Assembly (NCBI GenBank): GCA_943354205.1
Contig: CALRBJ010000013.1
Span: forward strand, 1-13,768
Direction: 5' to 3'
DNA from: Candidatus Nomurabacteria bacterium
GTDB lineage: Bacteria; Patescibacteriota; Minisyncoccia; Phycocordibacterales; UBA9973
Length of the DNA stretch: 13,768 nt
Below are positions 6,984-12,929 of the stretch, piece after piece. The notes under the pieces were generated by a model. The model worked only from the letters and a program-made list of their open reading frames with translations, ran no database searches and was not told the origin of the DNA. Positions within the stretch are counted from its first letter, which is position 1; each line of letters begins with the position of its first letter. A program made the position numbers and the translations under genes.

Positions 6984-9659
6984 ATGAATACATTTAAGCA
7001 TATTTCTAGCTATGTATTGTTAATTTTATTCTTATTTTTTATCTCAGTTTTTCATACGCATGCCTCAACCAATGTTTCTAGTAATCTAACTGTAAATACT
7101 ACGTGGGACTTGTCTGGTAGCCCATACATTATTTCTAATAATATAGGAGTACAAAGTGGGGTTGCATTAACCATTGATCCAGGGGTTACGGTAAAATTTG
7201 ACGCAGGATGTTATTTGACAGTTTTTGGTGTTCTTAATGCTTTGGGCGTGGCTAATAACAGTGTTGTTTTTACATCATTGTTGCAAGGTGGAACATGGGG
7301 TGGATTAGATTTTCAAAATGGATCAACAGGAAATCTCTCCTATATAAAGATTTTACATTCAAATAACGGTATCTATCTAACTGGTGTTAATGGTATCACC
7401 TTCTCTCATTTTACTATGCAGGATAATGGGCAGGGCATTGTGCTTGACCAAGGTTCTGTTGCGAATTTAACAAACGCGAAATTCCAAAATATAGACGGAG
7501 ATGCGATCGATGTGTACGACGGCGCTTCCTTGACAGCGAATAGTCTCGATATATCAGCAATTACATCTGGATCGGCAATAGTTGTTTATGGGGGAGGAAC
7601 TATGTCAGTTTCTGACTCTTCTATAGATGGCATGAACGGACATGATGCCATTGATATTTTTGGAACTAATACTATATTTTCTTGTAATAATATTTCAGTA
7701 ACAAATTCATCTGGGGCCACCTCCGTTTTCAATGTTTTTTCAGGAGCTGTTGCTGCTTGCAACAACTTATCAGTCCAAAATAGCTCTGTCTTGTTTGATG
7801 CAGTTGAAGTCTACAGTGACGCTTCTTTAAACATAACCAATAGTCAAATATTAAATGGCACTAATAATGCAGTTTCTGTGTTTGGACATGGAACTTTGAA
7901 CATGTCGGGCTCTACAGTTTCCGGTTTTGCGGGCGTCGGCGTTTCAAATTATAGCTCAAGTTTTGGTCAGAATCCAGATTCCATAACTATAACTTCATCT
8001 GAAATAAAAAATAACACTAAGGGATTTGAATTTAGCTCAGCTCAAGCTAATTTCTCTATTTCCAACAATTTTATTTACGGCAACTCACTTTTCGGAGCCG
8101 AATCGCATATTTCCGCACCTGTTTTGATGCAAAACAATTGGTGGGGAGACGCATCTGGGCCACAAAATAGCACTTCCAATCCACTGGGACTAGGTGATAA
8201 TGTTTCGGACGGAATAGATTTTAGTTCGTGGCTTACAAGCGGACCATTCAACTCTTCTCCTGCATATTTCTATTCCTCAATAACCAACTATCCGGGCGGG
8301 AAAGCTTTTCTTTATGAACAGCCGACGACATCGAGCACTTTGGTAAAAACATTGCCTAATGATTGGGTGGTGCATATTGAGGCAAAATTTGATGCGCAAG
8401 GATTGCCTGTAATAGCTGATGGATATAGATGGTATCAAGTTTCAGATCCGACCGACGGATCGATCATGTGGATGCCATCCGGGCCGGACAATGGAAGCGT
8501 CTCGTACTTGCCTTACGATCAAGTTCAGCAAATTAATTATCAGACTATTTCTGCACACCCATATGATGGGAATGGAACAAACCCGCTTAACTTCCGGAAG
8601 CAAAATATTTTGAATGCGATCAATAATTATTTTACAAACAATAACACCATACCCTCTCTGTACAGTGCTGATGATCACGTAAATACTATTTCTACCTTAG
8701 CGAATGCTTTTTTCTCCCAAGAATTAATTATGGCGATAACTGCGCAAGAGGATGGACCTTATTTCAACAATAAAAATGTTTCTTTTGATTATGGCCACGG
8801 AATTTTACAGGTGACTTTCGATGCGCACAAAAATGAACAGCCTGGGCATAGCTATACTTCAAATTCAAACGATCCGAGAGGAATTGCCAGTGATGTGCGT
8901 TTAAAAAAATGCAAAGAAGTAGCCACGGACGAATACAAAAAATGCTACCAAAATACCAGCACTTATAACAATCTTCAAAAACCCTACGATTTCTATGATC
9001 ACAATCCGGCAAATTCGAAATATCTTCAGTATGCAAACACCACTCAGTCGATTTTTGCAAATATAAAAGACGGACTCGCGGTTTTACAATCAAAGTATGG
9101 GCATGTCTGGCAACATCCGTGCTCGGTGTCAGTGATAATCGGCGGGCTCACGTACACATGCAATGATTTGATGAGGGTAAAAGCGGTTTGGGGATACAAT
9201 GGTGCCACATTAAATCCAAATATCCACTATATGCTGAATGTCTCTCAAAAATTATCTGCACTCTCCACATATTTTGCAGGCCATGTGTATAATGACAACG
9301 ATCTCTTGATCGAAAAACTGGCGACGGCCGACGCAAATAAATTAGAAATAAAAATTCACAGCCCGGTTGATCTTACGGTTGTCGATTCGAAAGGGAATAT
9401 AACCGGCCTTGTGGATGGAAAAGTTTTGAACAATATTGAAAACTCATACTATGATCCGGAAAAAGAGGCAGTTCTCATTCTATTCCCGCATGATAAATTT
9501 ACTTATCAAGTGGTCGGAAATGGGGAAGGGTCGCTTTATGGCCTAGACATAGATCAGACAAAAGACGGCAAAGACGCTCACATTTTTCATGGCGAAAATA
9601 TTCCAATAAAAAAAGGTGAGATTAATACATATGATTCAAATGGCAAACTAATCAAATAA
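6984..9659 (+). CDS. Secreted beta-helix/SH3-like protein with lysozyme-like muralytic domain
   Basis: An 891-residue modular exported protein. Residues 1-22 form a signal peptide (hydrophobic LLILFLFFISVF, likely cut after HTHA). Residues ~30-420 form a right-handed parallel beta-helix: many Asn/Ser/Gly-rich turns, a VALTIDPGVTVKF opening, and an NNWWGDASGP...DGIDFSSWL closing motif. Residues ~433-500 resemble an SH3b domain (FLYEQPTTSS...YRWYQV...MWMPSG). Residues ~500-760 resemble a lysozyme/SLT lytic transglycosylase fold: candidate catalytic Glu589 in ITAQEDG, a GxGILQV motif at 604-610 like the SLT GLMQ motif, and GYNGA at 737-741 like AYNAG. Two Cys pairs in this domain could form disulfides. 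The tail (~775-891) is a beta domain. Start 6984 is preferred over 6978 because of promoter spacing. The likely role is cutting peptidoglycan at or outside the cell surface; this is inferred, with activity untested. Codons are more A/T-rich than in the pilus genes. Confidence 0.8.
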   Translation: MNTFKHISSYVLLILFLFFISVFHTHASTNVSSNLTVNTTWDLSGSPYIISNNIGVQSGVALTIDPGVTVKFDAGCYLTVFGVLNALGVANNSVVFTSLLQGGTWGGLDFQNGSTGNLSYIKILHSNNGIYLTGVNGITFSHFTMQDNGQGIVLDQGSVANLTNAKFQNIDGDAIDVYDGASLTANSLDISAITSGSAIVVYGGGTMSVSDSSIDGMNGHDAIDIFGTNTIFSCNNISVTNSSGATSVFNVFSGAVAACNNLSVQNSSVLFDAVEVYSDASLNITNSQILNGTNNAVSVFGHGTLNMSGSTVSGFAGVGVSNYSSSFGQNPDSITITSSEIKNNTKGFEFSSAQANFSISNNFIYGNSLFGAESHISAPVLMQNNWWGDASGPQNSTSNPLGLGDNVSDGIDFSSWLTSGPFNSSPAYFYSSITNYPGGKAFLYEQPTTSSTLVKTLPNDWVVHIEAKFDAQGLPVIADGYRWYQVSDPTDGSIMWMPSGPDNGSVSYLPYDQVQQINYQTISAHPYDGNGTNPLNFRKQNILNAINNYFTNNNTIPSLYSADDHVNTISTLANAFFSQELIMAITAQEDGPYFNNKNVSFDYGHGILQVTFDAHKNEQPGHSYTSNSNDPRGIASDVRLKKCKEVATDEYKKCYQNTSTYNNLQKPYDFYDHNPANSKYLQYANTTQSIFANIKDGLAVLQSKYGHVWQHPCSVSVIIGGLTYTCNDLMRVKAVWGYNGATLNPNIHYMLNVSQKLSALSTYFAGHVYNDNDLLIEKLATADANKLEIKIHSPVDLTVVDSKGNITGLVDGKVLNNIENSYYDPEKEAVLILFPHDKFTYQVVGNGEGSLYGLDIDQTKDGKDAHIFHGENIPIKKGEINTYDSNGKLIK

Positions 9660-9663
9660 TCAA

Positions 9664-10221
9664 ATGGATATTAAATCTGGAATTTTTAGCATAGTGGCGT
9701 TTTTAGTCGGAGGGTTTGTCGTGTATTCATTTGATGTGATGCACCAGACAAATCCACAGGTTGCAGATCGCTATTTATCAGTAGTGCAACAAGCAAAAAT
9801 TTCTTCGGAAGACGAAGCCACCTCTCCTTGTGAAAAAGTTTTTATGTACTCCGATGAATCTTCGGGGAAAGGTTGCCTTGGCGGAGTGCTTGCGCAAAAA
9901 GATATGGAAATAAAAAATCTGTATGGATCTATACAGTCTCGATTGCCCGCGGCTATTTTAAATGCAAAAAATGACTACATTACGAACAATGAACCTTTGC
10001 CTTCCAACCTTCCTATAATCCAAGTTCCTCGGCTGATGAAAGAGTTGAACGAAAAATGGCAAGGATATAGAGATAGTCTTTGTGAAAACGAAGCGCAGTC
10101 GGGTTCTGATGGAAATGGCTACTCGGGATTTATCGATGGGTGTTATATCCGTATGGATGACCAGTATCTAAAGCATTTACGGGAGATGGAGTGGACATGG
10201 GTGCAAGACATAAATTCCTAA
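9664..10221 (+). CDS. Membrane-anchored LprI-like (lysozyme inhibitor type) protein
   Basis: A 185-residue protein with one N-terminal membrane segment at about residues 6-23 (GIFSIVAFLVGGFVVYSF), leaving the rest outside the membrane. The outer part shows the pattern of the LprI N-terminal/DUF1311 family: four Cys (56, 71, 140, 160) able to form two disulfides, the W-x-x-YRDxxC motif at 132-140, a Gly/Ser-rich stretch, then GCY, and a final helix ending HLREMEW. LprI of Mycobacterium tuberculosis is a lysozyme inhibitor, though most family members are uncharacterised. It starts 4 bases after the stop of the lysozyme-like gene with no promoter between, so the two are almost certainly co-transcribed. 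That suggests immunity to the neighbour's activity or resistance to foreign lysozymes. The family call is by eye and moderately sure; the function is inferred. Confidence 0.7.
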   Translation: MDIKSGIFSIVAFLVGGFVVYSFDVMHQTNPQVADRYLSVVQQAKISSEDEATSPCEKVFMYSDESSGKGCLGGVLAQKDMEIKNLYGSIQSRLPAAILNAKNDYITNNEPLPSNLPIIQVPRLMKELNEKWQGYRDSLCENEAQSGSDGNGYSGFIDGCYIRMDDQYLKHLREMEWTWVQDINS

Positions 10222-10233
10222 TTTATTTTAGCG

Positions 10234-10242
10234 TGCTATAAT
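10234..10242 (+). promoter_or_regulatory. Extended -10 promoter of tpiA-pgk (leaderless)
   Basis: TGCTATAAT is a perfect extended -10 element ending 6 bases before the tpiA ATG at 10249. A start at the normal distance falls at the ATG itself, predicting a leaderless mRNA. No clear -35 and no Shine-Dalgarno are seen. It fills most of the 27-bp gap after the LprI-like gene. Confidence 0.85.
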
Positions 10243-10248
10243 CCAGCA

Positions 10249-11010
10249 ATGAAAAAGCTCATAATTGGTAACTGGAAGATGAATCCGCCTAGCGTGAAAG
10301 AGGCGGAAAATATTTTTTCTGGAATAAAAAAGGTCGCGGGCAAGTTTGAGAAGGTCGATATTGTACTCTGCCCTCCCGCTGTCTATTTAGAGCATCTGAT
10401 TTGGCTCAATAAAAAAGTGAAAATAAAATTTGGCGCCCAGGATTTGTTTTGGGAAGAAATGGGCGCTCGCACCGGGCAAATTTCTCCGGCCCAGCTGGCT
10501 GATTTGGGTGTGAAATACAGTATCATCGGGCACTCTGAAGCCCGCGAGCTTGGGGATGGTGATGAAGAAATAATGCGCAAGGTCAAAGCATCTATCCGCG
10601 CCGGCATCACACCCATACTATGCGTCGGCGAGCGTGTCCGCGATGTGCACCATTTTCATTTTGCATTTATAAAAAAACAAATAGAGACTGCTCTATCAAT
10701 AATTTCAAAAAATGATATCAAAAAAGTAGTAATAGCTTATGAGCCAGTGTGGGCTATCGGCAAAAATGCCGAGAGGGAAGCCACTCCAGAGGAATGCGAA
10801 GAAATCGCAATCTATATCCGCAAAGTACTCTCGGATAAATTCGGCCCCATCGCCAAAGAAGTCAGAATTATTTACGGCGGTTCAGCCAATCCAGCCAATG
10901 CCGAAAAATTCCTTGCCCACGGCGGGGTCTCGGGCCTACTCGTCGGTCGCGACAGCTTAAACACCAAAAAGTTTGCCGAAATTTTAGAAATTGCCAATAA
11001 AATAAAATAA
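10249..11010 (+). CDS. tpiA: Triosephosphate isomerase
   Basis: This cytoplasmic TIM-barrel enzyme interconverts dihydroxyacetone phosphate and glyceraldehyde 3-phosphate in glycolysis and gluconeogenesis. At 253 residues it has normal length. Key residues are present: NWKMN at 8-12 with Lys10, His95 in IIGHSE, and the catalytic base Glu165 in AYEPVWAIG. The phosphate-binding loop IYGGSANPANA and the GLLVGRDSL end are also recognisable. Departures from the usual pattern are HSEAR where HSERR is common, and a longer mobile-loop region after AIG (KNAEREATPEE, where TG...ATPEE is usual). The start is fixed by the extended -10 six bases upstream. The stop overlaps the pgk ATG by one base, so the two enzymes form a coupled pair acting on neighbouring parts of lower glycolysis. 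Confidence 0.97.
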   Translation: MKKLIIGNWKMNPPSVKEAENIFSGIKKVAGKFEKVDIVLCPPAVYLEHLIWLNKKVKIKFGAQDLFWEEMGARTGQISPAQLADLGVKYSIIGHSEARELGDGDEEIMRKVKASIRAGITPILCVGERVRDVHHFHFAFIKKQIETALSIISKNDIKKVVIAYEPVWAIGKNAEREATPEECEEIAIYIRKVLSDKFGPIAKEVRIIYGGSANPANAEKFLAHGGVSGLLVGRDSLNTKKFAEILEIANKIK

Positions 11011-12119
11011 TGAAAATTAAATCAATAAAAGAAATAAAAAATTTGAAGGGCAAGACTGTGCTATTGCGAGCCGATTTTAATGTGCCGATTGAAAAAGGAA
11101 AAGTAGTAGATGATTTTCGTATAGAAAAGACAATACCTACTATTAAATATTTGAAACAAAAAGGCGCTAAAATAATTATTGTGTCGCATGCTGGTGAAGA
11201 CGGCGCGCAGACCCTCGAGCCGGTCGCAAAAGTTTTGAATAAGTATGTAAAGACTTTTTTTGTGCCGCAGACGATGCCAAAAAATTTAATTTTGAGAAAT
11301 GGCGAAGTCGTCTTGCTCGAAAATATTCGTCGAGAAGCTGGTGAGATGAAGAATGACGCAAGCTTTGCGAAAAAATTGGCTTCCCTCGGCGATATATATG
11401 TAAACGAAGCTTTCCCTGTGTCGCACCGCGAACATGCTTCTATCGTGGGTGTGCCAAAGTATCTCCCACATTATGCTGGCCTGCAAATGATGACTGAAAT
11501 AGAACATTTGGAAAAAGTGAGCAAAAATCCAAAGCACCCGTTTCTCTTTATCTTGGGCGGAGCAAAATTTTCGACCAAGATGCCTTTGATTAATAAATTT
11601 TTGAAGACAGCCGACACAGTGTCTATCACCGGCGCGCTCGCCAACGACTTCCTCAAGGCCTCTGGTTTTGAAGTAGGAAAATCGTTGATAGATGATGGAG
11701 ATTTTGGAATTGCCAAAATAGTGAATAATAAAAAACTCTTGCTTCCAGTGGATGTAGTAGTCAGCACGGGAGGGGTGAATAAAAATGTCGCTGATGTAAA
11801 AAAGAGCGAAAAAATAGTGGACATTGGCACAGAATCGGTGCGAGAAATCGGTATGGCTATCGCAAAAGCAAAAATGGTTCTCTGGAACGGGCCGACGGGG
11901 AATTATGAAAATGGCTGGGACAAGGGCACAATCGCTCTCTTGAAAATGCTGGCCAAATCGAAAGCCGAAACTATCATCGGCGGGGGAGACACCGTGGCCC
12001 TAATTTCCAAACTCAAAATGGAGAAGAAATTCAGCTTTGTGTCTACCGGTGGGGGTGCGACACTAGAGTTCTTGTCCAAAGGTACTTTGCCAGGTATAAT
12101 TGCTTTATTAATAAAGTAA
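11010..12119 (+). CDS. pgk: Phosphoglycerate kinase
   Basis: This cytoplasmic enzyme transfers phosphate between 1,3-bisphosphoglycerate and ADP, an ATP-yielding glycolytic step. At 369 residues it is shorter than the usual ~390-400. Recognisable motifs are RADFNVP (20-26), DDFRI, ENIRREAGE, HREHAS, LGGAKFSTK, LANDFLKASGFEVGKSL, VLWNGPTG, the nucleotide-binding IIGGGDTVA and FVSTGGGATLEFLSKG. The usual SHLGRP segment reads SHAGEDG (His60 kept, Glu63 where the substrate-contacting Arg normally sits) and the following loop is short, which partly explains the small size. Its ATG shares one base with the tpiA stop (TAATG), so translation is probably coupled. No gap (glyceraldehyde-3-phosphate dehydrogenase) gene is in the window. 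Confidence 0.96.
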   Translation: MKIKSIKEIKNLKGKTVLLRADFNVPIEKGKVVDDFRIEKTIPTIKYLKQKGAKIIIVSHAGEDGAQTLEPVAKVLNKYVKTFFVPQTMPKNLILRNGEVVLLENIRREAGEMKNDASFAKKLASLGDIYVNEAFPVSHREHASIVGVPKYLPHYAGLQMMTEIEHLEKVSKNPKHPFLFILGGAKFSTKMPLINKFLKTADTVSITGALANDFLKASGFEVGKSLIDDGDFGIAKIVNNKKLLLPVDVVVSTGGVNKNVADVKKSEKIVDIGTESVREIGMAIAKAKMVLWNGPTGNYENGWDKGTIALLKMLAKSKAETIIGGGDTVALISKLKMEKKFSFVSTGGGATLEFLSKGTLPGIIALLIK

Positions 12120-12130
12120 TAAATTAAAAC

Positions 12131-12484
12131 ATGACTATCAAACAATTTTTCAAAAATCCTCAATACGACTCTCTCAAAACAGTAGGTCTTATTGTGGTTG
12201 TCGGTTTCTTGGGTGTATTTCTTTACACTCACAACTTTTTTAGAATAGATCAGACTGGTAGAGCGCTACACTGCACTCCGACTGCATCATCGTTTGTTGG
12301 CAATGATGGTGTGGCTCGTTGTGATGTGACAAATTCAAACTGCACACACACGATCACCTACCCTGGCCCAAATGGTTGCTCGACCATAATTACTCAGCCT
12401 ACTACGGGCACAAGTACTAAAAATACAACAGGTTCGCCGACTCCAGATGATGGGCACGGTATTGTGAATGATGGAAAAAATTAA
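12131..12484 (+). CDS. Small membrane-anchored cysteine protein of unknown function
   Basis: I do not recognise this 117-residue protein. It has a basic N-terminus, one membrane segment at about residues 17-33 (TVGLIVVVGFLGVFLYT), and an outer part of about 80 residues. The first half of the outer part holds four Cys (48, 64, 71, 83), enough for two disulfides, in a short Gly/Asn/Thr-rich context. The C-terminus is a Thr/Ser/Pro-rich, probably disordered tail. It begins 11 bases after the pgk stop with no clear extended -10, so it is probably the last gene of the tpiA-pgk transcript. It ends just before the convergent terminator. Gene structure and context make it credible despite its small size. 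Confidence 0.7.
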   Translation: MTIKQFFKNPQYDSLKTVGLIVVVGFLGVFLYTHNFFRIDQTGRALHCTPTASSFVGNDGVARCDVTNSNCTHTITYPGPNGCSTIITQPTTGTSTKNTTGSPTPDDGHGIVNDGKN

Positions 12485-12486
12485 TT

Positions 12487-12526
12487 AAAAAATAAAAAAC
12501 TCCCTACAGGGAGTTTTTTATTTTTT
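12487..12526. terminator. Bidirectional terminator between convergent genes
   Basis: A perfect 18-bp inverted repeat (12487-12504 with 12509-12526) has a TACA loop. CTCCC/GGGAG at the loop end is backed by A-rich and T-rich arms on either side, so it gives a GC-capped hairpin with a U tail on both strands. It ends the rightward transcript just after the TAA at 12482-12484. It also ends the leftward HIT transcript, whose TAG stop (12506-12504) begins inside the loop. Confidence 0.94.
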
Positions 12527-12896
12527 CGGCGACAGACTGCATTTCGCCATCTTCATATTTTTGGGTCGCCCAGCCGACGAGGCCATCGTCTAAAAAGCGG
12601 GGGATGAGGTGTATATGAAAGTGGGGCACATCTTTGCCGACCACTGAAATTTGCACATAGTCGCACGGCAGGCCCGCCATCATGGCTGACATTAATTTTT
12701 TAGTTTTGATAAATGCATCCGCGATTATTTCCTCCGGCGCATCTTGCATCCATTCATAATGCGCTTTTGGGATGAGCAGCAAATGCCCCTTGTGCACAGG
12801 ATTTATATCCATAAAAGCCAAGACTTTTTCATCTTCGTAGGCCTTGGCACTAGGGATTTCACCTTTTATTATTTTACAGAATAAGCAGTTTTCCAT
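12504..12896 (-). CDS. HIT-family nucleotide hydrolase/transferase (Hint-like)
   Basis: A 130-residue histidine-triad protein. The triad HFHIHLI is at 92-98 (His92, 94, 96), preceded by VVGKDVP. The N-terminal signature CLFCKIIKGEIPS has the Cys4/Cys7 pair often seen in Hint-branch proteins. The run AFMDINPVHKGHLLLIPKAH is classic for the family. Such proteins hydrolyse adenosine phosphoramidates or related nucleotides; the precise substrate here cannot be told. An ATG 17 codons upstream (12947) is open but rejected, because the extended -10 at 12911-12903 lies between it and 12896, and the longer form would overlap recJ. From 12896 the -10 is 6 bases upstream, so the mRNA is predicted leaderless. 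The last codons lie in an arm of the terminator hairpin. Confidence 0.93.
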   Translation of the reverse strand: MENCLFCKIIKGEIPSAKAYEDEKVLAFMDINPVHKGHLLLIPKAHYEWMQDAPEEIIADAFIKTKKLMSAMMAGLPCDYVQISVVGKDVPHFHIHLIPRFLDDGLVGWATQKYEDGEMQSVAEKIKNSL

Positions 12897-12902
12897 TGGC
12901 CC

Positions 12903-12911
12903 ATTATAGCA
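12903..12911 (-). promoter_or_regulatory. Extended -10 promoter of the HIT gene, half of a divergent palindrome
   Basis: Read on the minus strand this is TGCTATAAT, ending 6 bases before the HIT ATG at 12896. With the plus-strand copy at 12914-12922 it forms a perfect 9-bp inverted repeat with a 2-base TC centre. No convincing -35 is visible. Confidence 0.85.
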
Positions 12912-12913
12912 TC

Positions 12914-12922
12914 TGCTATAAT
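12914..12922 (+). promoter_or_regulatory. Extended -10 promoter of recJ, half of a divergent palindrome
   Basis: TGCTATAAT ends 7 bases before the recJ ATG at 12930, so the transcript is predicted to start at or next to the start codon. It is the mirror copy of the HIT gene -10. The whole space between the two start codons is only 33 bases, so polymerase bound for one gene covers the start of the other. Confidence 0.85.
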
Positions 12923-12929
12923 CAGGTGC

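Noticed and set aside
12095..12100. TATAAT near the end of pgk as a promoter for the 117-residue gene.
   Set aside because: It reads GGTATAAT without the TG, and the ATG is 30 bases downstream, unlike the other units; read-through from pgk explains expression better.
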